DNA from: Hymenobacter psychrophilus
Lineage (GTDB): Bacteria; Bacteroidota; Bacteroidia; Cytophagales; Hymenobacteraceae
Length of the DNA: 64,000 nucleotides
NCBI RefSeq assembly: GCF_900107135.1
Contig: NZ_FNOV01000006.1
Location: 124,001-188,000, forward strand
Direction: 5' to 3'
Position 1 is the first letter of the stretch. Every line of letters starts with the position of its first letter. This document shows positions 42,124 through 51,069 of the stretch, piece after piece. The position numbers and the translations under genes were made by a program. The notes under the pieces were generated by a model. That model made no database searches. It saw only the letters and a program-made list of their open reading frames with translations, and was not told the DNA's origin.

Positions 42124-42522
42124 ATGCGTGTTTGCCTGCTTTCGCTTGCTTTTCTTTTCCTGACTCATCTGGCCGCAGCCCAGGCCGACGATGGTTTCCA
42201 GCGGCGCGACGGCACCATGTTTCTGGTTCGCAACGGCGAAGTGCGGCCCATGCCCCACGATGTGCAGCTGCCCAACGGCCGCCGCATCACGCGCGACGGC
42301 TGGGTGGTGGAGCGCGACGGCCGCCGCACCGAGCTGCGCGACGGCCAGGGCTGCACCATGCTCGGCGAGGCTGCCCGCGCCGAGCAAAATAGCCGTGGCC
42401 GCATGCTGCTGCATAGTGCGGGCAGTGCCACCATCCAGACCACGCCGCCACGCACCAGCTCCGTTTTTTGGCCGGGTAAGAAGGGAAAAGGCAAAGGCAA
42501 GCACAAGCGTAAGCACAAGTAG
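42124..42522 (+). CDS. DUF6799-domain secreted protein
   Basis: The 132-residue protein has a signal peptide (MRVCLLSLAFLFLTHLAAAQ). After it come three short repeats of the DUF6799 type: DGTMFLVRNGEVRPMPHDVQ, then LPNGRRITRDGWVVERDGRR, then TELRDGQGCTML. The C-terminus is strongly basic (GKKGKGKGKHKRKHK). The family is uncharacterised. The frame is open much further upstream, antisense to the Ala-rich lipoprotein, but the signal peptide fixes ATG 42124 as the start. Confidence 0.85.
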   Translation: MRVCLLSLAFLFLTHLAAAQADDGFQRRDGTMFLVRNGEVRPMPHDVQLPNGRRITRDGWVVERDGRRTELRDGQGCTMLGEAARAEQNSRGRMLLHSAGSATIQTTPPRTSSVFWPGKKGKGKGKHKRKHK

Positions 42523-42536
42523 CCCTGGTTGGGGCG

Positions 42537-44564
42537 TTACTCCTTCACCTCCTGCGCCTGGCGGTCGATAAAGAACGTGCGCCCGTTCTGGCTGACCCGC
42601 GCCCGCCCCTGGTCATCGAAGTCGACGGCGCTGGCGTAGCGGCCGAAGGGGGCAGTACCGGCGGTGGTGTCGGCCAGATAGCTTGGGCCGATGAAAGTGA
42701 AGTAGCCCCCCGTTTTCACACGGGCCAGCTCCTGGTCGAAGGAGTAGGCTTCCTGGAAAACAATGGGCGCGGCGGGTTCTTCATTTCCCTGAATGTAGTG
42801 CCAGCCCTGGGCAGTGAGCACGGCCGCGTAGCCCCCCGAAAAGTCGCGGGCAGCGAAGTAAAACGCGCTGAACTCTGCACCGTCCTCGTCCAGAAACGTG
42901 TACAGCCCACCGGCCCGGGCGCGGGCATAGCCGTCGGCGTAAGGGTAGAGGGCGTCGTAGGCAGGCTTGATGACCTCCGTTCCGTCGGCGGCCACGAACC
43001 CGAACACGCCTTCCTGCTCCACTACCGCCCGGCCTTCCCGGAACTCGCTGATGCCGGCGTAGCGGGCGGGCACGAGCGTATCGCCGCCGGGCAGCAGCAG
43101 GCCGTACTGCCCGTTCTGCTCAAATGCTACCGGCTCCTCCGGGCTGCACCGGCCCACGCCGAGTGCCAGCACCAGGGCCGCTCCGCCGGCCAGCCCTGCG
43201 TAGCGGGTGCAGGGCGAAAGCGCCGCCAGCCGCCCACTGGTAGTAGCGCGGACCCATTCCAGCAGCCGTTTCCAATCCACTGCCTGCACCCGGGCCCAGT
43301 AGCCGGCCCACGCTCCCGGCTGGTCGGCCAGGGGCTTCGTTTTGGCAGCGGGGGCTAACGAGCCCGGAACCTGCGCGGACGCCTCACTGCCCGTTGCCGG
43401 AGGAGTGTCCACCGTAGCACCACTGGCAGCCAAAGCCCCGGTTGGGGCCGGGGCCAGCTGGGTGATGAGCTGTTCGAGGTGCCGGATTCGCTGGCCCAGT
43501 TCCTGATTGCGGCCATCCAGATCGGGCTGATAAGGGCCGGCAGAGGCTTCGAGCGCCTCTTTTTCCTGCTGCTCAGCGTTCAGGCGCGCAGCCAGATCGG
43601 GGGCGTTGGCTGCAATGGGAGCCGCCTGAAGCTGCTCCTGCAGCGCCGTCATGCGCTGCTCGCGGGCGGTTTCGCGCACTTCGAGGGCGCTTAGCTGCTG
43701 CTGCATCTGCTGCTGGAGCTGCTGGCGCAGGGCCTCCAGATCTTGCCTTTCCTGATGAGTAGCGTCGAGGTCGATTTCGTAGCCGGTGGAGGTGCGGTCG
43801 AGCTCGGCCACGTCTTCGGCCCCCAGCCACCGCCACAGCTGCCCGCCCCACCGGCGCAGTTGCTCTGCGGGGCCGGCCGGCTCCGGCTCCGTTGCCTGCA
43901 ACCCGGGCTCCACGGCTAGTCCGACCGTTGCAGCCGGGGCCGGGGCAGCGGCACCGCTAACGAGTCCTTCCACGCCTACCAGCAGCGCGGCTAGCTGCTC
44001 AAAATCGGTCGGCGTCAGGTCGATTTCGGGGGAGGCCAGCTGGGCCAGGCGGCGCGTAAACCGGCTCGGGTCAGGCAGCAGATGAAAGGTGGAGGCAGCT
44101 GGTACGGCTCCCATCCGGGCCTCTACGGTGGCCCCAAACTGCACGGGGGCACTAAATAATACCAGCCCGGTGATAAAGTGCAGGTTGGCTGCTTCGGCCG
44201 GCAAGTGCGGGCTTAGTAACGCGGCCAGCGCAGCACGCTGCCGCTCGAAACGGGCAAAGGGGTTGTCGGCCCCATCGGTTTCGGGGTCCGGTAGTTCCAG
44301 CGGCGTCCCATCGAGGTACCAGGGGCCGGTGCGCAGGTCGGGTAGCTCCAGCTCGCCCCCGGCAGGCAGCAGCTGCACAATGGTTATGCTACGCGGGCGC
44401 AACAGCAGGGCATCGAGCGGGGCATAGCCGGCCGGCAGTGGCACCTGGCCCAGTAGCAGCGTGGGCGGGGCTCCGGCTTCGGTGGCCAGCGCGGCGGCTA
44501 TAGCCTCAAATTGCTGCTGGCGGATGGGCGAGAAAAATGGGGCAGATTGGTACTGATGCAGCAT
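42537..44564 (-). CDS. NERD-like / coiled-coil / WG-repeat membrane protein
   Basis: This 675-residue protein is from ATG 44564 (MLHQYQSAPFFSPIRQQQFE). Residues of about 1-190 resemble a nuclease-related NERD domain (LLLGQVPLPAGYAPLDALLL, NPFARFERQRAALAALL). Its usual catalytic E-x-K is not present: the equivalent strand reads SITIVQLLP. A coiled coil follows (about 270-370, Gln/Leu/Glu-rich). A transmembrane helix (YAGLAGGAALVLALGVG) near residue 460 precedes WG-type repeats (FEQNGQYGLLLPGGDTLVPA, FGFVAADGTEVIKPAYDAL, YTFLDEDGAEF). So the NERD and coiled-coil parts lie on one side of the membrane and the WG repeats on the other. Function is unknown. Confidence 0.75.
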   Translation of the reverse strand: MLHQYQSAPFFSPIRQQQFEAIAAALATEAGAPPTLLLGQVPLPAGYAPLDALLLRPRSITIVQLLPAGGELELPDLRTGPWYLDGTPLELPDPETDGADNPFARFERQRAALAALLSPHLPAEAANLHFITGLVLFSAPVQFGATVEARMGAVPAASTFHLLPDPSRFTRRLAQLASPEIDLTPTDFEQLAALLVGVEGLVSGAAAPAPAATVGLAVEPGLQATEPEPAGPAEQLRRWGGQLWRWLGAEDVAELDRTSTGYEIDLDATHQERQDLEALRQQLQQQMQQQLSALEVRETAREQRMTALQEQLQAAPIAANAPDLAARLNAEQQEKEALEASAGPYQPDLDGRNQELGQRIRHLEQLITQLAPAPTGALAASGATVDTPPATGSEASAQVPGSLAPAAKTKPLADQPGAWAGYWARVQAVDWKRLLEWVRATTSGRLAALSPCTRYAGLAGGAALVLALGVGRCSPEEPVAFEQNGQYGLLLPGGDTLVPARYAGISEFREGRAVVEQEGVFGFVAADGTEVIKPAYDALYPYADGYARARAGGLYTFLDEDGAEFSAFYFAARDFSGGYAAVLTAQGWHYIQGNEEPAAPIVFQEAYSFDQELARVKTGGYFTFIGPSYLADTTAGTAPFGRYASAVDFDDQGRARVSQNGRTFFIDRQAQEVKE

Positions 44565-44722
44565 GAACGAGCGGTATGGCCGCAACTTTCCGACCCAGAC
44601 AGGCCGGCGTAAAGGTAGGGTACGCACGCCGCCGCTACCCGGATGCGCCAACTTTTACGGCCGCAGGCAAGTATAGCCGGGTAGTTTAGCTGTGCTAATT
44701 TTCTCGTTTTACCGCTCTTGTT

Positions 44723-45118
44723 ATGGACTCCACCGCCTCCACCCCCACCAACCAGCCCACGCCCGCCGTACCGCTCACCGTTACCGACCAGCAGAACTCG
44801 GCCCTGCTCACCGACACGCTCAGCCTGCTGGGCACTAAGTCGCCCGGTGCCGAACCGGCCCTGGCCGAAATCGACCGCTGGATTGAAGTGCTTAAGGCGA
44901 CCGAACGGGCCGGCCTGGCCAAAATAACACAGGAACTGCAGTTGGTGCGCGAGCAGTTGACAGCCTCCGACACCCAAACCCATGATTTGGCCGAAACGCT
45001 AGCCTCGCTGGGCATCGAAACGGGCAAAGTAGCCGAAGAAACCACCAATGATTACGCCGCTCCGCTGGCCCAGCTCGGCAAGCTGCTCGTAAAGCTGGGC
45101 TCGCAGCTCTCGAAGTAA
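44723..45118 (+). CDS. Conserved hypothetical protein, 131 residues
   Basis: ATG 44723 starts a protein with a Ser/Thr/Pro-rich N-terminus followed by amphipathic helices (LAEIDRWIEVLKATERAGLA, ITQELQLVREQLTASDTQTH, AAPLAQLGKLLVKLGSQLSK). It has no signal, no Cys and no known motif. The helical, Gln/Leu-rich body suggests a small bundle or oligomeric protein. A perfect 14-bp hairpin follows, then a separate promoter for the next gene, so it is probably monocistronic. Confidence 0.8.
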   Translation: MDSTASTPTNQPTPAVPLTVTDQQNSALLTDTLSLLGTKSPGAEPALAEIDRWIEVLKATERAGLAKITQELQLVREQLTASDTQTHDLAETLASLGIETGKVAEETTNDYAAPLAQLGKLLVKLGSQLSK

Positions 45119-45131
45119 GATCCGTTGGCCT

Positions 45132-45176
45132 CTCATCCTGCGCATGCCGCTTACGATGCGATATGCGCAGGATGAG
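45132..45176. terminator. Hairpin after the 131-residue hypothetical gene
   Basis: A perfect 14-bp stem (45132-45145 with 45163-45176) has a 17-base loop. The spacing after the stop suits a terminator, but there is no T-run. Confidence 0.55.
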
Positions 45177-45178
45177 GG

Positions 45179-45209
45179 TTGAGGGCAAGCAGCAACTGGC
45201 GTAACTTTG
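45179..45209 (+). promoter_or_regulatory. Promoter with -33 TTG and perfect -7 TAACTTTG
   Basis: TTG (45179-45181) and TAACTTTG (45202-45209) are 20 bases apart, the best match to the Bacteroidota consensus in this window. The gene starts 23 bases downstream of the -7 box. Confidence 0.75.
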
Positions 45210-45231
45210 CGCTTCTGCCTGCTGCTTATCC

Positions 45232-46257
45232 ATGACTGACTCTGCTCCTTCTGCCGCCGACCTCACCCTTTACGACCCCTTCGACGGCATGCGTTTCGGT
45301 CTGGAGGCCTGCTTTTTATGTGGCACTCCTACCACGCCGCCCCAGGATACGGTACCCGTTTTTGCCGATTGGCTCATGGACCGCTACCAGTTGCGCGAGC
45401 GGCCCATCAAGCTGCTCGATATGCGCATCGTTACGTATCCGGAGTTGCGCATTGCCTGCTGCGCCCGCTGCCGCACCCGGCACGTCGAGCCGCTGGAGGC
45501 GCACCTGGAGGCCATCAGTCGGCAGGGCGTACGCGGGTTTCGCGAGCTCGACGAGCAGACGCTGTTCCTGTGGCTGGGCAAGATGTTCTACGGTATTCTG
45601 GTAACCGAGCTCATCAACCAGCAGGATCCGCTGGCTGTGCCGCAGTACCCGCTGGCCGAAAACGCCCAGATGCTACGCCGCTTTCAGGCCTTTTTCCAGC
45701 CCTTACAGGCCCTGCGCGTACCCATGGAGTACGATGATTTCGTGCCGGGTTCGGTGTTTATCCTCGAAACCGACTCCGCTCAGGACGACATGGAGTTCGA
45801 GTACGACGACGACCTGAGCACGCTCACGTTCAGCATCAAGCTCGATGAAACCGTGCTCGTGGCCTGCTTGGTCGACAATGGTATCATCGGGCGAGCTATG
45901 GGCCGGGTATACCAGCAGGCGCGTCGCCCCCTGCATCCGGTGCAGGCGGCCGAGTTCAAGGCCCGCATCTACTACGCCGCCTACCTACTCAACGTGGTGC
46001 CCGACTACTTTGCTCGTCCCGTGAAGCCCCACGACCAGGAAGTAGTGCTGGATTCGCTCATCGATGATGTGACCGGATCCATCTTCAACCCCTGGGATAA
46101 TAGCGCCTACGCCCAGTCGTTGCTGGAAATGTGGAAGCGCTGGCAGATTCCGCTGTCCGACATTCTAGCTGACCCGGCGCTACCGCTGAGCTACCTCCAC
46201 GACGCGAACGGACAGCCCCGGCACCTAGAGCGGTACCCGGCAACGGACGAAGAATAG
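45232..46257 (+). CDS. Hypothetical protein with two CxxC (zinc-ribbon-like) motifs
   Basis: The 341-residue soluble protein has CFLCG near residue 30 and CCARCRTRH near residue 83, a four-cysteine pattern suited to binding one zinc ion. The remainder is mixed alpha/beta with acidic patches (DSAQDDMEFEYDDDLSTLTF). It has no signal and no catalytic motif I can name. The family seems restricted to Bacteroidota as far as I recall. The strong promoter and clean frame argue for steady expression. Function unknown. Confidence 0.82.
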   Translation: MTDSAPSAADLTLYDPFDGMRFGLEACFLCGTPTTPPQDTVPVFADWLMDRYQLRERPIKLLDMRIVTYPELRIACCARCRTRHVEPLEAHLEAISRQGVRGFRELDEQTLFLWLGKMFYGILVTELINQQDPLAVPQYPLAENAQMLRRFQAFFQPLQALRVPMEYDDFVPGSVFILETDSAQDDMEFEYDDDLSTLTFSIKLDETVLVACLVDNGIIGRAMGRVYQQARRPLHPVQAAEFKARIYYAAYLLNVVPDYFARPVKPHDQEVVLDSLIDDVTGSIFNPWDNSAYAQSLLEMWKRWQIPLSDILADPALPLSYLHDANGQPRHLERYPATDEE

Positions 46258-46341
46258 AAGGGATAAACCCGGCGCGAACGGAAGAAGCAAGCGCCTTAAG
46301 AGGCCGGAATTGGCAATCTAAATTGTGAAGGCAGCGAATGG

Positions 46342-46863
46342 CTACCCGGCCTGCCAGGCAGGTTCGGGGGCGTATTTCTTTAGCTGAATGCCGGTCCAGC
46401 GGCCTTCCAGGCCACTTTTACATTCCCGTTCATTTACCAGCACATCCACGCAATGGCGGTGGCGGCGGTTCATGGTATCGTGGATAATGTACACGCCATC
46501 GAGGCCGTTGGCGAGGCCGCTGACGCGGACTTTTTCGCCAAACTTAAACGGACCGCCCCACCTGCTGAGCAGGTCGCGGGATACGGCCAGCCAGCGGGTT
46601 TTGCTGGAATGGCGCTCGGGAATGATGGAGCCGTCGGCGGTTTCCATCGGGTTGTCATCGGTCTGGCCCACTTCGGGCCAGTAGGTGGTAGCCGTAACGT
46701 TGTACGACAGGGTTTCGGGGGCCTTTTTGATGGGCAGCACCGGCAGCGACACGGCTACCGGACGGGGGGTCAGTGTGGCGACGGTGGAGGGCAAAGCCAG
46801 GGCCGTCGAAGAAATGGGGCGGGGGGGAAAAAGAAAAGTCAGCAGGAACAACGCAATAGACAT
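46342..46863 (-). CDS. 3D-domain / RlpA-like double-psi barrel protein
   Basis: This 173-residue protein has an N-terminal hydrophobic segment (MSIALFLLTFLFPPRP) that is probably a signal or anchor. The folded part contains YNVTATTYWPEVGQTDDNPM, TADGSIIP, RWLAVSRDLLSRWGGPFKFG, KVRVSGLANGLDGVYIIHDT and HRHCVDVL. The three Asp spacing near VYIIHDT ... CVDVL resembles the 3D domain, found in peptidoglycan lytic enzymes and RlpA. A cell-wall role is the best guess, but no catalytic proof is visible. It faces an AT-rich gap upstream. Confidence 0.72.
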   Translation of the reverse strand: MSIALFLLTFLFPPRPISSTALALPSTVATLTPRPVAVSLPVLPIKKAPETLSYNVTATTYWPEVGQTDDNPMETADGSIIPERHSSKTRWLAVSRDLLSRWGGPFKFGEKVRVSGLANGLDGVYIIHDTMNRRHRHCVDVLVNERECKSGLEGRWTGIQLKKYAPEPAWQAG

Positions 46864-47326
46864 GGCAATTGGGTCGGTGAACTCTCACTTGGCCTGGAGA
46901 GGATAGGCGGCCGGCCCGACTCGGCAAAAGGGCAGAAACACTTTTTTTGAAAAAAATAAGTGCTTCCTTTTTATCGTGACGGCCGAAAGACCGAAAGCAG
47001 GCAATAGGAGGCGAAAATCGGGTTTAAGTAATACAATTTGACGATTTAATTGTATTAAGTACGCCGTTTCTGTTTGGAGGGGCCAAAGGTAAGTGCTTTT
47101 TCTGACATGACCATAAATGACCCTTTCCGGCTTACCAGCCCGCTTCTACCGGTGCAGGCTTGTTCCGCAGCACCGCTGGCCAAGCGCAGCGCAACGGAAC
47201 GCGCATACGCGAATGTTCCCACCGGGGTTTCTTTCTCCCCTGAACCCGGCGCGCCAACTGCCGTACTGTATGCCGGTAACCACTGGCATAGTGGTGCCTG
47301 TACCCTTCCGCTATTCTGCCTTTTTT
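46864..47326. other. Divergent intergenic region, AT-rich
   Basis: The 463 bases separate the 3D-domain gene from the propeller lipoprotein gene. A weak stem rich in T and A (46939-46962) and an AT-rich part (46940-47060) stand out. Open frames at 47074-47592 and the extension to 47117 have no signal or family resemblance, and I do not call them. No promoter with good spacing was found. Confidence 0.55.
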
Positions 47327-48517
47327 ATGCTGTACAACTCGTTTTTCGGGCCTGCCCGCACTATGGTCCTGCTGGCGCTGGGTTGCCTGGGGGCCTGCTC
47401 CGGCCCTTCTTCCGGCCCTTCGGCGGGTACTGGAGCTGCCACCACCGCCGACTCGCTTGGCACCACTGCCCCGGTGGCCCCCGCCAATTCGCCGCTGCAG
47501 ATAGTGGCGCAGTTTCGGGAGCCCCAAATTGTGGGCGTGGCCGTGCTGCCCAACGGCCGGATATTCGGCGACTTCCCGCGCTGGGACAATAACCCGGTAG
47601 CTCCAATAGCCGAAATCGGCCCCGGCAACACGCTCAAGCCTTACCCCGATGCCGAGTGGTGCAAGTGGGACGAAACCGTGCGCAACGAGCCCCAGAAACA
47701 CTGGATTTGCCCCCAGAGCGTGTACGCCGACCCCAGCGGCATGCTGTGGGTGCTCGACCCGGCCTCGCCCGGCATCAAGGGCACGGTGGCCGGCGGCCCC
47801 AAGCTGGTTAAAATCGACCCGGCTACCGACAAAGTGGTACAGAACATTGCTGTGCCCGCCAGCGTGGCGCCCAGCAAGTCCTACCTCAACGACGTGCGCG
47901 TCGACCCCGAGGCCCAGTACGCCTACATCACCGAGTCGGGCATCGGCAGCTTGGTGGTCATCGACCTGAAAACCGGCAAGTCGCGGCAGCTGCTGGCCGG
48001 CCACAAGTCGATGCTCGGCGACACCACCCTCAACATCAAGGCCGATGGCAAGTTGCTCGTCGACCCCACCGGCAAGCAGGGCCAGTTCAACGCCGACGGT
48101 ATTGCCCTGAGCCACGACCGCCAGTACTTGTACTGGAAACCGCTGACCAGCTACGCGCTCTACCGCATCAAAACGGAAGCGCTGCGCAACCCGGCCCTTA
48201 CCGAGGCCCAGCTAGCTGCCCAAATCGAAGACCTGGGTAAGGTGCCCGCTTCCGATGGCATGATTCTCGATGCCCAAGATAACCTCTACCTGAGCGCCTT
48301 CGAAGACCATTCCATCAAGCGGCGCACGCCCGATGGGAAAATTGAAACCGTGGTGCAGGACCCGCGCCTGGAGTGGCCCGATACGTTTGCCTTCTCGGCC
48401 GACGGCCGCACGCTGTACGTCACCAATTCGGCCATCCACAAAACGGCCACCTGGAACCAGGGCGTCGGCCAGCAGGACCAGCCGTACCATATTTTTAAAA
48501 TGGCGGTGGGCAAGTAA
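47327..48517 (+). CDS. Major royal jelly-like beta-propeller lipoprotein
   Basis: This is a 396-residue protein. ATG 47327 gives a lipoprotein signal (SFFGPARTMVLLALGCLGAC); an upstream extension of the frame lacks one and the inner ATG 47363 would lose the positive charge. The body has the royal-jelly/yellow-type propeller blocks: VLPNGRIFGDFPRWD, WICPQSVYADPSGMLWVLDP, YAYITESGIGSLVVIDLKTG, NADGIALSHDRQYLYWKPL and LEWPDTFAFSADGRTLYVTN. Bacterial members are secreted and of unknown role; eukaryotic ones include dopachrome-converting-enzyme relatives. A 50-bp-arm palindrome follows. Confidence 0.88.
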   Translation: MLYNSFFGPARTMVLLALGCLGACSGPSSGPSAGTGAATTADSLGTTAPVAPANSPLQIVAQFREPQIVGVAVLPNGRIFGDFPRWDNNPVAPIAEIGPGNTLKPYPDAEWCKWDETVRNEPQKHWICPQSVYADPSGMLWVLDPASPGIKGTVAGGPKLVKIDPATDKVVQNIAVPASVAPSKSYLNDVRVDPEAQYAYITESGIGSLVVIDLKTGKSRQLLAGHKSMLGDTTLNIKADGKLLVDPTGKQGQFNADGIALSHDRQYLYWKPLTSYALYRIKTEALRNPALTEAQLAAQIEDLGKVPASDGMILDAQDNLYLSAFEDHSIKRRTPDGKIETVVQDPRLEWPDTFAFSADGRTLYVTNSAIHKTATWNQGVGQQDQPYHIFKMAVGK

Positions 48518-48540
48518 GAGGTAGGGCAACTAGATAATAA

Positions 48541-48670
48541 AACGGTCATGCTGAGCGAAGGCGGAGCCGGAGTCAAAGCATCTCTACCGCAGTGCTAACC
48601 CTAACATTGGGTTTACTATGGCGGTAGAGATGCTTCAACTCCGGCTCCGCCTTCGCTCAGCATGACCGTT
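48541..48670. repeat. Intergenic palindrome with 50-bp arms
   Basis: Arms 48541-48590 and 48621-48670 are reverse complements except for two bases, around a 30-base loop. They carry the core GTCATGCTGAGC ... AGCATCTCTACCGC with a GC-rich insert between the two halves. The element lies between convergent genes. Confidence 0.95.
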
Positions 48671-48697
48671 CTGTCAGTAATCGTCCAGGTAGCTCCC

Positions 48698-49903
48698 TCA
48701 ATCCATCATATCCGCCGAGCGGGGCGGGTTGTGGGCCTCGGGCCGCCAGCTGAGCGGGTAGTTTTCGTCCTCGTAGGCCAAGGCGGCTTCCGTCAGATAG
48801 AGGGGACGGAAGGTGTCGAGCATCACGGCCAGTTCGTGGGTTTCCTTTTTGCCGATGCTGGCCTCCACGGTACCGGGGTGCGGCCCGTGCGGGATGCCGC
48901 TGGGATGCCAGGTGAATGAGGCCAGATCGACCCCCCGGCGCGACATGAAGTTGCCCGCCACGTAGTACAGCACCTCGTCGGAATCGACGTTGGAATGGTT
49001 GTAGGGCGCCGGAATGGCCTGCGGGTGGTAGTCGAACAGCCGCGGCACGAAGGAGCAGATGACGAAGTTTTTGCCCTCGAACTGCTGGTGCACCGGCGGC
49101 GGCTGGTGAATGCGGCCGGTAATGGGCTCGAAGTCGTGGATGCTGGTGGCGTAGGGATAGAAATAGCCATCCCAGCCCACCACATCAAACGGCGAGTTGC
49201 CGTAGAAAAGTGAGTGCAGCTGCCCCTCTTTCTGCACCCGCACCTCGTACTCGCCCGACTCGCGTACATCGTCCTCAATCAGCTCGGAGGGCGTACGAAA
49301 GTCCCGCTCGCAGTAGGGCGCATGCTCCAGCAGCTGCCCGAAGTGGTTGCGGTAGCGCCGGCAGGTTTCCACGGGGCTGAACGACTCGATGATGAGCAGC
49401 CGTACCGGCCCCTCCTCGAAGTGCAGCTGATGAATAATCGTGCGCGGAATCACAAGGTAGTCGCCGGGCTCGAAGGCGAGCTTGCCCAGCTGGCTCCACA
49501 GCTCGCCACGGCCCTCGTGCACGAAAATCACCTCGTCGGCCAGCGCGTTTTTGTAGTAGTAATCCATGCGCTTCTCCGTGGGGTTGCACACGCTCATGGT
49601 CACGTCGGCGTTGCCGAGCAGGGTCTGGCGGGCTTCCAGGTAGTCGCCGCCGGTGCTGGTTTGGGCCAGCGTACGCAGGTGGGCCGGGGCCAGCGGCCGG
49701 TCTTTCAGCAGCTTGGGCGCGAAGGGCCGGGCGGCGCCCACGCGCCGGATTTCGGTGGGCGCATGGCGGTGATAAAGCAACGACGATACGCCGTGGAAAC
49801 CCAGCGTACCCACCAGCTGCTCGTGGTAGAGCGAGCCATCGGGCTGGCGGAACTGGGTGTGTCGCTTGCGCGGAATCTGGCCTAAACGCTGATAAAAAGG
49901 CAT
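48698..49903 (-). CDS. hmgA: Homogentisate 1,2-dioxygenase
   Basis: This 401-residue Fe(II)-dependent enzyme opens the ring of homogentisate to maleylacetoacetate in tyrosine/phenylalanine breakdown. Conserved blocks are ADEVIFVHEGRGELWSQLGK, GDYLVIPRTIIHQ, DVVGWDGYFYPY and the metal-site region APYNHSNVDSDEVLYYVAGN with HPSGIPHGPHPG nearby. The two-domain cupin layout and length are as usual for bacterial HmgA. No other homogentisate-pathway gene is in the window, so it stands alone. The palindrome follows its stop. Confidence 0.95.
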   Translation of the reverse strand: MPFYQRLGQIPRKRHTQFRQPDGSLYHEQLVGTLGFHGVSSLLYHRHAPTEIRRVGAARPFAPKLLKDRPLAPAHLRTLAQTSTGGDYLEARQTLLGNADVTMSVCNPTEKRMDYYYKNALADEVIFVHEGRGELWSQLGKLAFEPGDYLVIPRTIIHQLHFEEGPVRLLIIESFSPVETCRRYRNHFGQLLEHAPYCERDFRTPSELIEDDVRESGEYEVRVQKEGQLHSLFYGNSPFDVVGWDGYFYPYATSIHDFEPITGRIHQPPPVHQQFEGKNFVICSFVPRLFDYHPQAIPAPYNHSNVDSDEVLYYVAGNFMSRRGVDLASFTWHPSGIPHGPHPGTVEASIGKKETHELAVMLDTFRPLYLTEAALAYEDENYPLSWRPEAHNPPRSADMMD

Positions 49904-50052
49904 AACGTATGAGCTTTTCGGGTGGGAACTACCGGTTCGTGAAGGTACAAAGTTTATTAGTTGCCGGTTGATGGTGCCAGGCCCTTGGCAGCCCTGGCGT
50001 CGTCAAGGGGCGGCTTACCTGAGCAACATCCGTGAACAAATTTCCCAACCAA

Positions 50053-50060
50053 TACCTTTA
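50053..50060 (+). promoter_or_regulatory. Possible -7 box for the transglutaminase-like gene
   Basis: TACCTTTA, one base off TAnnTTTG, lies 23 bases before the ATG. No -33 TTG is at good spacing. Confidence 0.35.
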
Positions 50061-50082
50061 CTAGCCTTAACCGCTGCCCACT

Positions 50083-51057
50083 ATGCTTTCATTTCTGTTG
50101 CCGCTGCTGGCGCTGTTCGTTTCCGCGCCCGACCCGGCCCCGAAACCGCGCAGCCGCTCCTTTCACTTCGACTACACGGCTACCGTGCCCGCAGCTCCGG
50201 CCGGCACTCGCACCATCGAGCTGTGGCTGCCCGTACCCCACGATGATAAGTCGCAGCAGGTAAGCGGATTAAAGGTTGCATCGCCGGTACCCTACGACAT
50301 CCAGACGGGCGAGTACGGCAACCGCATCCTGCACCTGCGGGCCACGGGGGCGCAACTGCGGGGGTTCGAAGTAAAAATGAGCCTGGAGGCCACTCGGCGC
50401 GAGCACCTCAGCGTGCCCCAGACGGCCGGCATGCGCCCCACCCCCGAGAAGCCCGACCCCAACCTGAGCCGCTGGCTGGCCCCCGACAACCTCGTGCCGC
50501 TCGACCCTACCATCCGCCTCTGGGCCACGCAAGTCGTGACGAAAGCGGGGGCGAAAACCGACCTCGAAAAAGCCCGCGCCATCTATGAGCACGTGGTAAA
50601 CACCGTTACGTACGATAAAACCGGCCAGGGCTGGGGCCGCGGCGACATTTACTACGCCTGCGACGCCCGCCGCGGCAACTGCACCGATTTCCACGCCGTG
50701 TTTATCGGCTACTGCCGGGCGCTGGGCATTCCGGCGCGCTTCAGCATCGGCTTCCCGCTACCGCCCGAGCGCGGCACGGCCGAAATAAAAGGCTACCACT
50801 GCTGGGCCGAATTCTTTACGCCCGAAACCGGCTGGGTGCCCATTGATGCCTCCGAAGCCGCTAAAAACCCGGCCCGCCGCAACTACTTCTTTGGGGCCCA
50901 CGACGAAAACCGCCTCGAATTCAGCCGGGGCCGCGACCTGACCCTGGCTCCGCGCCAGCAGGGCCAGGCTCTCAACTACTTCGTGTACCCCTACGCCGAA
51001 GCCGACGGCCAGCCACTGGCCGGGGTAAACCACAGCTTCCGCTTCCAGGATAAGTAG
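50083..51057 (+). CDS. Transglutaminase-like protein, secreted
   Basis: This 324-residue protein has an N-terminal signal (MLSFLLPLLALFVSAP). An N-terminal beta domain is followed by the transglutaminase core. The papain-like triad is visible: Cys in ARRGNCTDFHAVFIGYCRAL, His in GYHCWAEFF and Asp in WVPIDASEA. Such bacterial proteins act as periplasmic proteases, peptidases or cross-linking enzymes. The substrate is unknown. ATG 50083 gives the signal at the N-terminus. Confidence 0.9.
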   Translation: MLSFLLPLLALFVSAPDPAPKPRSRSFHFDYTATVPAAPAGTRTIELWLPVPHDDKSQQVSGLKVASPVPYDIQTGEYGNRILHLRATGAQLRGFEVKMSLEATRREHLSVPQTAGMRPTPEKPDPNLSRWLAPDNLVPLDPTIRLWATQVVTKAGAKTDLEKARAIYEHVVNTVTYDKTGQGWGRGDIYYACDARRGNCTDFHAVFIGYCRALGIPARFSIGFPLPPERGTAEIKGYHCWAEFFTPETGWVPIDASEAAKNPARRNYFFGAHDENRLEFSRGRDLTLAPRQQGQALNYFVYPYAEADGQPLAGVNHSFRFQDK

Positions 51058-51069
51058 GTTTTAGTGATT

